Positions 23,821 to 32,860 of a DNA stretch of 41,580 bases are shown here, piece after piece. Each line of letters begins with the position of its first letter. Position 1 is the first letter of the stretch. Source of the stretch: JAAGZL01 sp050288625 (GTDB lineage Bacteria; Pseudomonadota; Gammaproteobacteria; Chromatiales; Chromatiaceae). The notes under the pieces are model-generated. The model was not told the DNA's origin. It worked only from the letters and a program-made list of their open reading frames with translations, and made no database searches. Location: assembly GCA_050288625.1 (NCBI GenBank), contig JBNKEE010000003.1:1-41580 (forward strand). Direction: 5' to 3'. The translations under genes and the position numbers were made by a program.

Positions 23821-26002
23821 CTTCCATCACCTCGCCATCTGCCGAATCAGTTCCCGTGCTACCACTAATATCTACCCCCGTTTCACCCTTGGCCAGGCGG
23901 AATATCCCAGGTACATCTAGGATCAGTGCGACCGAGCCGTCTCCCAAGATAGTGGCCCCAGATATTCCCTCAACCTGCTGATAGTTGGCCTCAAGTGACT
24001 TGACCACAACTTGCTGCTGCCCGATAAGGTCATCTACAAATAGCCCGCAACGTTTCCCGTCGCCCTCAACAATAACCAGCAAACCATCACAAAGATCTAT
24101 TGCCTTTGCATCCTCCACCCCAAAGATCTCATGCAGTCTGATTATGGGAATGAACTCATCTCGCAATTTCACAGTCTCACCACGACCGGCAACAACATTT
24201 ATCATGTCATGACGGACCTGGAGAGACTCTATAATGGAAACCAGAGGCATTATGTATGTATCACTGCCAGCACTTATTATCTGACCGTCCAAAATGGCCA
24301 GCGTAAGCGGCAACCTGATGGTAAAAGTGCTACCCACACCCTCCTCGGAAACAATATCGATATTGCCTCCAAGTTCATTTATGTTGCGCCGCACCACATC
24401 CATACCAACGCCACGGCCAGATAGATCACTTACGCTATTGGTCGTTGAAAACCCCGGCTGAAATATGAGATCAAATATCTCCCTATCACTCAATTCATCA
24501 TCTTCCAGAATGATCCCGTGCTCTATAGCTTTCTTGAGAATCTTTCCTTTTGGCAAGCCACAACCATCATCTTTGACCTCAATGATTATACTGCCGCCTT
24601 TGTGATATGCGCTGAGTTCGATGTTACCCACCTCAGGCTTACCTCCGGCCAAACGCTCAGCAGGAGGTTCGATACCGTGATCCAGGCTATTTCTGATCAA
24701 ATGCACAAGCGGGTCGCCTATCTTTTCAATTACTGTCTTATCTACCTCTGTGGATTCCCCAGTCATCTTCAGCTCTATCTTCTTTCCCAGCTTCAAACTC
24801 AAGTCGTGCACCATCCTGGGAAAGCGATTGAATGCAAAACTGATCGGCACCATACGGATCAGCATTACACTCTCTTGCAGGTCACGGGTATGTCGCTCTA
24901 ACTGATCAAGACCATCTTTGAGGTATTCCACCCGATCCATAGAGAAATCTTGCCCCATCATACTAAGCATGGATTGGGTTATTACCAATTCGCCAACCAT
25001 ATTGATTAGTGAATCAACCTTGCCAATATCAACACGGATTGAACCAGACCCAGCAGGTGACTCTTGCATGCGTCGATCGGCATTCCTGCGATCAAGGGGG
25101 TTTCGTCTGCCATCTTTACGCCGCTCTTCTTTACGCCGCTCTTCTTTGCGACGTTCTATACCATGCTCGATCTGTTCCGCTTTCCTATCAGGACTTTTTG
25201 GCTGCGGGGTGTGCTCTTTAGCCTCTGGGAATTCCGGAATGATTATCAGATCACAGTCGTCCTCAACCCAGTCAAATACCTCATCCAGTTCTTCTCGTGG
25301 AACATCTCCATGCAAATGCAGATCCCAGGAAAGATAACAGCTTTCCGGTTCTATTTTGGTCAATCCGGAAATGGCTGATACATCTACATCCACCTTTAAC
25401 TCGCCCAGATGGGACAGCTCTCGAAGGATGCGCAAGGGATCATTTCCGGTTCTAGTCAGGTGAGGAAGAGGACGAAAAATGATATGCCAACCTAGAAGCT
25501 TTTGTTCTGGCATCCATTTTTGTTCTAGCTCTGATTCTATCGTTGGTTCAGATTGCTCTGGCTCTACTGGTTCCCGTGCCGAGAACGGCTCGGATTCTGA
25601 TTGCCTCGCTTTGTTTTCTTCAAGGATTCGTCGGAGGTCAGCACATTTTTCCTGAACCGATTCCGCATCAGCATCCGTTCCGTCTTGAGCGGCTTGCAGC
25701 ATATCTCGGATTATGTCAACTGATCCCAGAAGTGCTGCTATGGCCTCCTGAGTTGGAATGAATCTCCCGTCACGAATCTCATCCAGCATGGTCTCGACCA
25801 CATGGGTGAAATCGTGAATATCACTAAAGCCAAAAGTACCACTTGCTCCCTTAATAGAGTGGGCGGCCCGAAAGATGGCGTTTATCTCTTCATCATCCAC
25901 CTCTCCGCGATCCATACTGAGCAGGCCTGATTCCATGACCTCAAGTCCTTCGAAACTCTCTTCGAAGAAGACTTGATAAAATTGTGCCATGTCAATCGCC
26001 AT
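23804..26002 (-). CDS. cheA: Chemotaxis histidine kinase CheA
   Basis: A 732-residue CheA. The HPt domain has the phospho-accepting His48 in FRAAHSIKGASGTFGF. A middle domain around residues 170-270 (WHIIFRPLPHLTRTGNDPLR) is the P2-like segment. Residues ~275-315 form a highly charged linker with EERRK repeats. The dimerisation, ATP-binding and CheW-like domains follow: LIRNSLDHGIEPPAERLAGG (N box), DDGCGLPKGK (G1), SGRGVGMDVV (G2) and the regulatory domain to the end. It autophosphorylates and passes phosphate to CheY and CheB. Start follows GAGGGAG. No membrane part, so it acts at the receptor array. Confidence 0.97.
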   Translation of the reverse strand: MAIDMAQFYQVFFEESFEGLEVMESGLLSMDRGEVDDEEINAIFRAAHSIKGASGTFGFSDIHDFTHVVETMLDEIRDGRFIPTQEAIAALLGSVDIIRDMLQAAQDGTDADAESVQEKCADLRRILEENKARQSESEPFSAREPVEPEQSEPTIESELEQKWMPEQKLLGWHIIFRPLPHLTRTGNDPLRILRELSHLGELKVDVDVSAISGLTKIEPESCYLSWDLHLHGDVPREELDEVFDWVEDDCDLIIIPEFPEAKEHTPQPKSPDRKAEQIEHGIERRKEERRKEERRKDGRRNPLDRRNADRRMQESPAGSGSIRVDIGKVDSLINMVGELVITQSMLSMMGQDFSMDRVEYLKDGLDQLERHTRDLQESVMLIRMVPISFAFNRFPRMVHDLSLKLGKKIELKMTGESTEVDKTVIEKIGDPLVHLIRNSLDHGIEPPAERLAGGKPEVGNIELSAYHKGGSIIIEVKDDGCGLPKGKILKKAIEHGIILEDDELSDREIFDLIFQPGFSTTNSVSDLSGRGVGMDVVRRNINELGGNIDIVSEEGVGSTFTIRLPLTLAILDGQIISAGSDTYIMPLVSIIESLQVRHDMINVVAGRGETVKLRDEFIPIIRLHEIFGVEDAKAIDLCDGLLVIVEGDGKRCGLFVDDLIGQQQVVVKSLEANYQQVEGISGATILGDGSVALILDVPGIFRLAKGETGVDISGSTGTDSADGEVMEDGERA
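25114..25158. repeat. 15-base tandem repeat inside the cheA linker
   Basis: CTTTACGCCGCTCTT occurs twice exactly (25114-25128, 25129-25143), followed by a degenerate third copy (to 25158). It encodes the repeating EERRK residues of the CheA linker. The unit is a multiple of three, so copy changes would lengthen or shorten the linker without a frameshift. Confidence 0.75.
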
Positions 26003-26037
26003 CGACTCCCTCTCTTGGTAAGGTGCAGATTACGCAA

Positions 26038-26400
26038 CTAACCCAGTACTTTTTTTATAGTGCTAAGTAACTGCTCGGGCTCGAATGGCTTAACAATCCA
26101 GCCGGTTGCACCAGCTGCTTTACCTTCCTGTTTTTTATCAGCACCAGATTCTGTCGTCAGCATTAATAGTGGCGTAAATTTATAATCGGGCAGATTGCGT
26201 AGCTCCTTTATAAGAGAGATACCATCCATATTTGGCATGTTCACGTCCGTCACTACCAGATCAAACGAACGTGTTTTGGCAACCTCCAATGCCTGCACTC
26301 CATCTATGGCTTCGACTACCTCATGCCCAGCTCCTTTAAGGGTAAAGGAAACCATCTGACGCATAGATGTTGAATCATCCACTGTTAGAATACTTGCCAT
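26038..26400 (-). CDS. cheY: CheY-type response regulator
   Basis: A 120-residue single receiver domain. Asp8-Asp9 and the phospho-acceptor Asp52 (LVVTDVNMPNMDG), the Thr of MLTTESGAD and the Lys of IVKPFEP complete the active site. I chose ATG at 26400 because GAGGAG precedes it by 7 bases; the frame extends upstream without a ribosome binding site. It is the first gene of the 12-gene chemotaxis operon and is followed by cheA. Whether it binds the flagellar motor is unknown, since F7-type CheY proteins can act elsewhere. Confidence 0.97.
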   Translation of the reverse strand: MASILTVDDSTSMRQMVSFTLKGAGHEVVEAIDGVQALEVAKTRSFDLVVTDVNMPNMDGISLIKELRNLPDYKFTPLLMLTTESGADKKQEGKAAGATGWIVKPFEPEQLLSTIKKVLG

Positions 26401-26627
26401 CACACACTCCTCAATCAGGCATGTTAAATTTTTTCTAGCTATTTGAGCAGGATAGATATGGATATCCCCCCTACTGGCAACCATTCAGGCCGATCAAACA
26501 GCCTTAATCTATGGCTACTTCATGTAGGTAGTAGCGACCCATGCAGGCCAATCTTTAGGAGAAATTATGATTTTATTTCTTATGGAATCAGGCCGGTTAT
26601 CAGACTAATTTAATGAAGATGATGGTT

Positions 26628-27197
26628 TCAGGGAATGGCCTCCAGAACCCTGCCCCAGGGGAAGGCTGGTCCGGGATCTGGCTTGGATTTTATCTTTTTC
26701 CCCCCGCACTCAAAATATCGATCATCTACAGCAGAATGTCCCAAGATGCCGCTCTTTTTTACACCCCATCTTCGCACAATCGACCTTAGCGCAGCTACCA
26801 GCATACCTAGCTGTAACTCTGTATACTCATCAACGCCATCACCTCGATTGACCAGCTCTATACCTATAGAATCTAGGTTATTGCCCTTGGCATGATTAGC
26901 GATCTGATTCTCAGGCACTCCAGCCTCAACATTACCTGTCTTATCAATAACATAGTGAATGCCGAGGATATCATGTTGATTAAAGAAAGCTACCCAGTGC
27001 TTGGCGTCACCATTGGCACTGGAATAGACCACAGATCCATCTTTGCACATAGGCCCGCCTATGGAATGGATTATTACCCTATTTACCGTCGTTCTGGTAT
27101 TTCCCGCGGTCTTGGCATGGGAGACAATTGGCAGCATAAGCACCAAGCAGCAGACATGGCATATTCCAAGCAGCCCCCTCAAACCAATATTCTCCAT
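26628..27197 (-). CDS. Secreted N-acetylmuramoyl-L-alanine amidase (Amidase_2)
   Basis: A 189-residue enzyme with a signal peptide (about residues 1-28, ending VSHA). The catalytic domain is Amidase_2/PGRP type: VIIHSIGG (zinc His), HWVAFFNQHDILGIHYVIDK, AGVPENQIANHAKGNNLDSI, GIELVNRG, GILGHSAVDDR and KPDPGPAFPW, which holds further zinc and substrate residues. It should cleave the bond between N-acetylmuramic acid and L-Ala, acting on anhydromuropeptides or sacculus in the periplasm. The set of residues resembles AmpD/AmiD relatives. Start ATG at 27197 lacks a strong ribosome binding site. It is divergent from the L,D-transpeptidase gene. Confidence 0.9.
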   Translation of the reverse strand: MENIGLRGLLGICHVCCLVLMLPIVSHAKTAGNTRTTVNRVIIHSIGGPMCKDGSVVYSSANGDAKHWVAFFNQHDILGIHYVIDKTGNVEAGVPENQIANHAKGNNLDSIGIELVNRGDGVDEYTELQLGMLVAALRSIVRRWGVKKSGILGHSAVDDRYFECGGKKIKSKPDPGPAFPWGRVLEAIP

Positions 27198-27374
27198 AGG
27201 TTTAGTCTAGTCTTTTTTGCAATCACCAGCTTGTAAAATACATGGTCTGAAATATATGCTAATCACCCTATTCCTTCCAATCATGAACTTATGTAGCCTC
27301 TGCAAGTCGACTATATGTATTTCAAAGTGTTAATCTATCCCTGAAAGCTTTCATTTGGACCAAAGATTTTATCG

Positions 27375-29261
27375 ATGAAGAACTATAGATATTGCTCTAA
27401 CATACTGTTTTTTCTGCTTTTTACATCATGCGTGGTCACTGCCGAAACCACAGACACCGGTAAAGAGACATCAGCAAAGACTGCATCCCAAGAGTGGACC
27501 ACTAGTACAGACGACTCTGGCTCTACTGCGACTCTCGGCATCTCAGTACCTGACCCTTTTCAGGGGGCGATACAGAGTATGCTCCCAGAGAACAATAGGT
27601 CCATGGCCAAACTTGCGGACGGGACTAACATATACCGCAAAGGCATAATATTGCAGATGTACAAAGAGAATGGTTTCAAGCCATTATGGACACCAATCTC
27701 TAAACTGTCACTTGCAGACGCTCTATCTGTGATCCATGAGGATGGTCTGAATCCAGCTGATTATCAATTTGATAAGACAACACCATTCCTTCAGGACCCG
27801 GCAAAAAAAGCCCAATCCCCAGAAGAAAAGGCAGAAGTAGATATCTTGCTTACCGAGGTCTATCTCCGCGCTCTATATAACCTGAACTACGGAAAAGTCG
27901 ACCCTGAACTACTGGACGCCGACCACAATTACGCTCAGGAGCGTAAGGGTAAAGAGCCGGTCTCACAGTATCTCTTCTGGATACAGCAAGGAAGAATTGA
28001 TGAGGCCTTTAACTGGGCCAGACCAAAGAGCAAGCGCTACAAACAATTAAAGTCCGCCCTCTCTCGTTACCTTAAGATCCAGGAAAAAGGCGGGTGGCCA
28101 AAGATACCTAACGGCAAAGCCATAAAACCAGGGCAGGAAGACAAACGTATCGTAATGCTAAGGTTTAGGTTGGCGGCAGAGGGAGATCTGCCCTATGCAC
28201 CAGGGCAAAATGTTTATGATGAGACATTGCAGTATGGGGTAAAGGCATTTCAGGAAAGACACCACATGAAGGCTGATGGAGTTATCGGCCCTGCCACTCT
28301 TAAAGTAATGAATATCCCTATCGAACAGCGCATACAACAGATACGCGCTAACCTGGATCGCGAACGTTGGTATTATCCCAAGGATGTTGATGAATATCTG
28401 CTGGTGGATGTGGCTGATTTTAAAATATATTGGATGAAACAGAATCAAGTTTACTGGCAATCTCTGGTACAAGTAGGAAAAAGCTCCACTACCACACCGA
28501 TATTCAGGGACCAGATTGAGCATATAGATTTCAATCCAACCTGGTCTGTACCACCTAGTATCAAGAAGCTAAACATTCTGCCCAGCCTGCAGATTGATTC
28601 ATCCTATCTGAATAAAAAAGGCTATGAGCTGTTGGACGATTACGGGAATAAGCTAGATCCGCGCGACATAGACTGGGACGATGTGGAACAGATGGAGAGC
28701 TATGTAGTTCGCCAGCCGCCAGGCTGGGGTAACGCACTGGGAAAGGTGAAATTCATGTTCCCTAACAAACACTCGGTATTTTTACACGACACCAACCAAA
28801 GGAACTATTTTACAAAAACAAAACGTACTACAAGCCACGGATGCATACGACTGAAAAACCCTTTTGACTTTGCAGAGCTACTGCTATCGCGCCAAAAAGG
28901 GTGGGATAGAAAACGTATAGATAATCTGGTTGCATCAAATAGGACAACGACGGTTAATCTAGATGAACCTCTACCGATTCTTATCCAGTACAGCACAATA
29001 ACTGTCTCTGGTGATAAGGTTATCTTCAGGGATGATATTTATCACCGCGATCCTAAGTTAATCTCAGCTCTAGATAAACCTTTTAAACTGCATTTGCCTG
29101 ACTTGCCACACAGTACCCAGGTGATGCTTCGATCTGGAGTAAAATCGGCCAGCCGTAGCTCAGCCAGATTTCTTGGTCCTGATCCTGAGATCATTGGCGA
29201 GCCAGATGGTGGAGGTAGGCCGATAATAGATGTGCGCAAAGGGACCCTGTACTTTGACTAG
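27375..29261 (+). CDS. L,D-transpeptidase (YcbB/LdtD-like)
   Basis: A 628-residue exported enzyme. The N-terminus is a signal peptide (cleavage near VVTA-ET). A PG_binding_1 domain lies around residues 285-315 (YGVKAFQERHHMKADGVIGP). The YkuD catalytic domain contains the active-site block TTSHGCIRLKNPFDFAELL with Cys490 and preceding VFLHDTN. Domain order (scaffold, peptidoglycan binding, YkuD) and length match YcbB, which forms 3-3 cross-links from tetrapeptide donors and is insensitive to most beta-lactams. It is monocistronic and ends in a strong terminator. A metal or wall-stress control cannot be read from the promoter. It likely works with the divergent amidase in remodelling. Confidence 0.93.
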   Translation: MKNYRYCSNILFFLLFTSCVVTAETTDTGKETSAKTASQEWTTSTDDSGSTATLGISVPDPFQGAIQSMLPENNRSMAKLADGTNIYRKGIILQMYKENGFKPLWTPISKLSLADALSVIHEDGLNPADYQFDKTTPFLQDPAKKAQSPEEKAEVDILLTEVYLRALYNLNYGKVDPELLDADHNYAQERKGKEPVSQYLFWIQQGRIDEAFNWARPKSKRYKQLKSALSRYLKIQEKGGWPKIPNGKAIKPGQEDKRIVMLRFRLAAEGDLPYAPGQNVYDETLQYGVKAFQERHHMKADGVIGPATLKVMNIPIEQRIQQIRANLDRERWYYPKDVDEYLLVDVADFKIYWMKQNQVYWQSLVQVGKSSTTTPIFRDQIEHIDFNPTWSVPPSIKKLNILPSLQIDSSYLNKKGYELLDDYGNKLDPRDIDWDDVEQMESYVVRQPPGWGNALGKVKFMFPNKHSVFLHDTNQRNYFTKTKRTTSHGCIRLKNPFDFAELLLSRQKGWDRKRIDNLVASNRTTTVNLDEPLPILIQYSTITVSGDKVIFRDDIYHRDPKLISALDKPFKLHLPDLPHSTQVMLRSGVKSASRSSARFLGPDPEIIGEPDGGGRPIIDVRKGTLYFD

Positions 29262-29299
29262 TTACTGTCGAGTGTAACCTTTATCAGTTTAAAGCAATA

Positions 29300-29323
29300 G
29301 AACCCCGGCATAGGCCGGGGTTC
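29300..29323. terminator. Terminator of the L,D-transpeptidase gene
   Basis: GAACCCCGGC (29300-29309), loop ATAG, and GCCGGGGTTC (29314-29323), followed by TTT. The perfect stem lies 38 bases after the stop and between convergent genes, so it may act in both directions. Confidence 0.8.
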
Positions 29324-29356
29324 TTTGTCAGATTATCTCCTGCTCATGTTTCAGAT

Positions 29357-30547
29357 CTATTTGATCTTAGCGCTTTTCGTTGCAGGGTCTACAACATGAA
29401 ACCCCTTTGGAAGCTGCGGAATATACTTCCCCTTATCCACATCTATTCGACCTGGGCCTGTAAGCTGAGATCCCGGCTTAAACGACCCTGGATTCTTAGA
29501 TGCCTGCGGCGCTTTGCCATGAACTGAGCCATTACTGACGCTTCCTGTATTGGCATCCATACTCGCCTGATTTCGCACCGGATCAACCACACCACCATCA
29601 TTCGAGATTACAGGACCGTTCTCAATATCATCCAGAACCTGCTGTGATATGATCTTTTCGACCCTCCTCCGCTCCTCAGGGGTAAGTCCATTTCTTCTCG
29701 ATCCTTTTCCATCATAGTCATCCGTTGTCCTGTTCATCTCGGTAAACCCGGCATAGATTGCCCGATCTCCAGATATCACCCACACTTCTCGGGCAATGAT
29801 CTTATTATTTAGCGTGTGATAGCCTACTAACAGAGTAGTTCTATTATTACTGGGTCCATATTGATCAACCTCATAGTAGTCACAACCTGAGCTCACGCCA
29901 AAAACCAACTCGGCTTCATTTTTCTTCATGGGTTGGGGATTAGCTTCATAGTCTTTGCTTCCACCCGTTGAGCCTGTCTTATCGGCCACACCACCACCCA
30001 TCCTCGGATCCCTTGCTGGGTTTACCCCACCATACAAATTGCCATAAGACCCAATAGGTGTATATTTGCCAGGGATCTGGATATTCTTTCCTTTACCGCC
30101 CATGCCGCCAGCTGGATCGGTAATACCACTTAATCCATCATCCTCATCGACAAACGGTGGGGCATTATTGCCTTCTCCGGGCATGTCGACCCCCCAATTT
30201 CCTCTTGGTGGGCCAGCCATACCCCCACCAGAATCAGTACCAGAGCCGTTTGGCATTTCCTGGTTGCCACGGGTTTTCGCCTTTTCAAGCATCTTCCGAG
30301 CAGCCTGATTCAGAAGAAGTATCTGCGACTGGTTTTTATCCGCTGCTACAACACCATTCACATTTCCGCGAATCGCAGTTGAACCGGCATTATTTATCTC
30401 CTTAGCCGCAGTCGACAATTGCCTGATTTGCATCTGCGTTTGAGCTACATACTTATAGTTTGCAGTGATTAGATTACGATTATGTACCGCTGACAGAACC
30501 GAAGCAGAATGTGAAATAACGATAAGACCGATAATAAGACGTTTCAT
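29357..30547 (-). CDS. Secreted Gly/Asn-rich protein of unknown function
   Basis: A 396-residue protein with a signal peptide (residues 1-20, MKRLIIGLIVISHSASVLSA). Residues ~24-95 are a helical segment rich in Gln, Asn and Ala (YKYVAQTQMQIRQLSTAAKE). Residues ~95-205 are low-complexity, full of Gly, Pro, Asn and Asp (GSGTDSGGGMAGPPRGNWG). A middle segment (about 210-290) has mixed beta-like sequence (AELVFGVSSGCDYYEVDQYG, NKIIAREVWVISGDRAIYAG). The C-terminus is again Gly/Ser/Pro-rich. I recognise no family. It is divergent from the beta-trefoil gene. A cell-surface or extracellular role is inferred only from the export signal. Confidence 0.75.
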   Translation of the reverse strand: MKRLIIGLIVISHSASVLSAVHNRNLITANYKYVAQTQMQIRQLSTAAKEINNAGSTAIRGNVNGVVAADKNQSQILLLNQAARKMLEKAKTRGNQEMPNGSGTDSGGGMAGPPRGNWGVDMPGEGNNAPPFVDEDDGLSGITDPAGGMGGKGKNIQIPGKYTPIGSYGNLYGGVNPARDPRMGGGVADKTGSTGGSKDYEANPQPMKKNEAELVFGVSSGCDYYEVDQYGPSNNRTTLLVGYHTLNNKIIAREVWVISGDRAIYAGFTEMNRTTDDYDGKGSRRNGLTPEERRRVEKIISQQVLDDIENGPVISNDGGVVDPVRNQASMDANTGSVSNGSVHGKAPQASKNPGSFKPGSQLTGPGRIDVDKGKYIPQLPKGFHVVDPATKSAKIK

Positions 30548-30634
30548 GTGCGTTCCTCCTAGCTATTAGTGATGATTCCAATCAATGTTTCTATCACTAT
30601 ATTTCTCGCTAGCTGTACCTAAGCTGAACAAATA

Positions 30635-30664
30635 TTGACAACCACGTATCACGCTTAATAGATT
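30635..30664 (+). promoter_or_regulatory. Candidate promoter of the beta-trefoil gene
   Basis: TTGACA at 30635-30640 and TAGATT at 30659-30664, spaced by 18 bases, are the best sigma-70 match in the divergent region. The gene starts ~170 bases further on, so the leader would be long; another promoter nearer to 30833 is possible. Confidence 0.3.
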
Positions 30665-30832
30665 AAATACGCTCATACTGAGACCAGCATTCATATTGCA
30701 ACCAAACGTTCAGCTTCTGTTAAGTAATAACAAGTTAGGATCGTTGTGTATTTAAAAAAACATGGTCCCATTAAACCCATCAAAAAGATTTGGGATCCAC
30801 ATTTACTAACCGCTTTTAGGAAGGGGGATGTC

Positions 30833-31801
30833 ATGAAAAAAATTATCATAAGCTCACTGCTTGTACCTATTACACTACTGTTTGTGGGCACAACGTTTGC
30901 TACAGAAATCATCTCGTTAAAATCTTTGCAGAGTAATAAAATCGTCCGCGCAGGTGTCGGATCAGGGACCCGTTTGGCCGCGGTAAGCAATCAAACCAAG
31001 GCGTGGGAAAAGTTTAACCTGATCAAACTGGGCGGCGGTATAGTCGCTCTAAAGTCAACGCATAATGGAAAATATGTGAGAGCCGGTGTAGGCAACAGCT
31101 CTTACCTAGCTGCAGTTAGTAATCATGCCCAGGCGTGGGAAAGGTTCAGAATGATTGACCTGGGCAACCATACGATTGCACTTCAATCGGAACACAACGG
31201 CAAATATGTCAGGGCCGGAATAGGCAACGCCAGTTATCTGGGCGCGGTCAGCTCCCATATCTCATCATGGGAAAAATTTCGCATCATCCCAATAGCAGTA
31301 TCCATGGCTGACAAGTTCAAAAAGGTCAATCCCACCATACCGTCAGGATCACTGGCTTTAAATAAACAGAAGTTGTGTAAGGACTATGCTATTACAGCGG
31401 TTAAACAGAACCAACAAGCAATCCAATTGAAATGCGGGTTCTGGGGTCCAAGATGGGATAGCAATCATCAGTCACACTTTAACTGGTGCATGGCAAATAA
31501 CGTCAACATGCAGGCGCTCAATAATGAAGCAAATGCCAGAAATGCTGATTTAAAAAGCTGTGGAAAAAATGCAAAAAAAGAAGACAAGGATAAACTTTTA
31601 GCAGCTATCGGCGGATTTATAATTGGCGCAATAATGGCCAATCAGAACAACACCCAAAATGATCAGGCATCCTACGGCCAAGGTTCTGGCGACGCTCACA
31701 CTAATTGGTGTTACAACAGATACAAGTCATATCGCGCATCCGATAACACTTATCAGCCATACTACGGACCTCGCCGCCACTGCACCTCACCCTACAACTA
31801 G
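30833..31801 (+). CDS. Secreted beta-trefoil-like and BA14K-like protein
   Basis: A 322-residue exported protein starting at the ATG at 30833 after a GGGGG site; the frame extends 29 codons upstream without support. A signal peptide covers residues 1-24. Residues 26-152 contain three ~44-residue repeats (VALKSTHNGKYVRAGVGNSS, TIALQSEHNGKYVRAGIGNA and a more distant first copy), the pattern of one fascin-type beta-trefoil, often a carbohydrate-binding fold. A Cys-containing middle segment (CGFWGPRWDSNHQSHFNWC) and a hydrophobic Gly-rich stretch (AAIGGFIIGAIMA) follow. The C-terminus (NWCYNRYKSYRASDNTYQPY) resembles the BA14K domain of immunoreactive/lectin-like surface proteins. The ligand is unknown. 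Confidence 0.8.
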   Translation: MKKIIISSLLVPITLLFVGTTFATEIISLKSLQSNKIVRAGVGSGTRLAAVSNQTKAWEKFNLIKLGGGIVALKSTHNGKYVRAGVGNSSYLAAVSNHAQAWERFRMIDLGNHTIALQSEHNGKYVRAGIGNASYLGAVSSHISSWEKFRIIPIAVSMADKFKKVNPTIPSGSLALNKQKLCKDYAITAVKQNQQAIQLKCGFWGPRWDSNHQSHFNWCMANNVNMQALNNEANARNADLKSCGKNAKKEDKDKLLAAIGGFIIGAIMANQNNTQNDQASYGQGSGDAHTNWCYNRYKSYRASDNTYQPYYGPRRHCTSPYN

Positions 31802-31833
31802 ATCAGAGGATACCGCTGACAATCAAGCCAAAA

Positions 31834-31858
31834 AATCCCGCCTCTGCGGGATTTTTTT
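31834..31858. terminator. Bidirectional terminator between beta-trefoil gene and tRNA-Thr
   Basis: AATCCCGC-ctct-GCGGGATT with a T run on the plus strand (to 31858) and an A run on the left that gives T residues on the minus strand. It ends the beta-trefoil message and probably the tRNA-Thr transcript coming from the other side. Confidence 0.85.
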
Positions 31859-31866
31859 ATAATATA

Positions 31867-31942
31867 TGGAGCTGGCGGCAGGAGTCGAACCTGTGACCTG
31901 CTGATTACAAATCAGCTGCTCTACCAACTGAGCTACGCCAGC
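31867..31942 (-). tRNA. tRNA-Thr (TGT)
   Basis: A 76-base cloverleaf on the minus strand including encoded CCA. The acceptor stem is GCTGGCG/CGCCAGC, D arm AGCTCAGTTGGTAGAGC, anticodon loop TTTGTAA (TGT), and T arm ACAGGTTCGACTCCTGC. It lies 33 bases after the SPOR gene, the same order as birA-coaX-SPOR-tRNA in Pseudomonas, but the tRNA-Tyr, tRNA-Gly and tuf genes that accompany it there are missing. Confidence 0.97.
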
Positions 31943-31975
31943 ATTGCTGAAGAGGTGGCTATTTTAGGGAATTCG

Positions 31976-32848
31976 CTACTTTGTGGCAATCGATTCGCAC
32001 GATTGTTCGCTAAATGGCATCTTGGAGTATTTTTGCTCTATATCATGCCACATATTTTGTGCGGCCTTCCCAGGCTTTTCAATAGCGAAATTCACCAAGT
32101 ACATGGTTTTGTTCAGATACCTGGGGCGCATTTCTGTTTTAAACCCCTTCTTAAGCACCTCTTGGGTAAAGTTTACCGCATTCTCCTTTTTGGCGAACAT
32201 CCCCAGGGAGATGGCGTCCTTCATACCTCCTCCGCGGAAGTGCCAGATATCCTTTACTCCCGCCTGAGCCAATTCATCAATTTTGGCCTGGGCCTGACTA
32301 CCATCTTCCATAGGCGGTATCACTACCCAATAACCGATCTGCTGTTTTTCAATCTTGCGTTCCAGCTTCGCATTAAGTTCGGACTCTTTTAGCTCTTCCA
32401 CTAAGTCCTTAGCTACCTGACGATCCTTGATCGGACCAATAGTTCCGCATCTTCGGACTACTCCAGGCTCCTCGGTCTTCTGCTCTTGCGTGGCCTTCTC
32501 TTTCTTTGTTTCTATTGACAAATCCTTCTTGTCTGCAACCTCAGACGCAGGTACCTCTTCTTTTGCTGCTGTTACCGTCTTTTCAACTATATCTGGTATT
32601 TCTTCATCCGTCGGTCTTTGTTCCTGCTTGGTCTGCCCAACCTCATCAGCTGTCTTTTCAGAATCCTCATCAACGGTTGTCTCGACAATCTCCTTTTTCT
32701 CATCCTCCTCCAGTTCACTTATGAGACGCATATCTCCCACATCGGCACCAGCCTCTATGGCAGGTTGCTTTTTAACCTGCTCGTGCTGGTATCCCCATGC
32801 AAATATGCCAATGTTAATAATCAACAAGAGAAGAAACAGCCATTTCAT
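31976..32848 (-). CDS. SPOR-domain envelope protein
   Basis: A 290-residue inner-membrane protein. Residues ~3-20 form one membrane segment (MKWLFLLLLIINIGIFAWGY), followed by a ~150-residue Glu/Lys-rich linker, and a C-terminal SPOR domain (about residues 205-275: YWVVIPPMEDGSQAQAKIDE, DAISLGMFAKKENAVNFTQE). SPOR domains bind denuded glycan strands, mostly at the division septum. It is 12 bases downstream of coaX and precedes tRNA-Thr, an order conserved in Pseudomonas. Specific function unknown. Confidence 0.9.
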   Translation of the reverse strand: MKWLFLLLLIINIGIFAWGYQHEQVKKQPAIEAGADVGDMRLISELEEDEKKEIVETTVDEDSEKTADEVGQTKQEQRPTDEEIPDIVEKTVTAAKEEVPASEVADKKDLSIETKKEKATQEQKTEEPGVVRRCGTIGPIKDRQVAKDLVEELKESELNAKLERKIEKQQIGYWVVIPPMEDGSQAQAKIDELAQAGVKDIWHFRGGGMKDAISLGMFAKKENAVNFTQEVLKKGFKTEMRPRYLNKTMYLVNFAIEKPGKAAQNMWHDIEQKYSKMPFSEQSCESIATK

Positions 32849-32860
32849 AGATCTATTGTC

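Noticed and set aside
28158..28523. 121-codon antisense frame within the L,D-transpeptidase gene
   Set aside because: The sense frame encodes clear catalytic and peptidoglycan-binding blocks; the antisense product has none.
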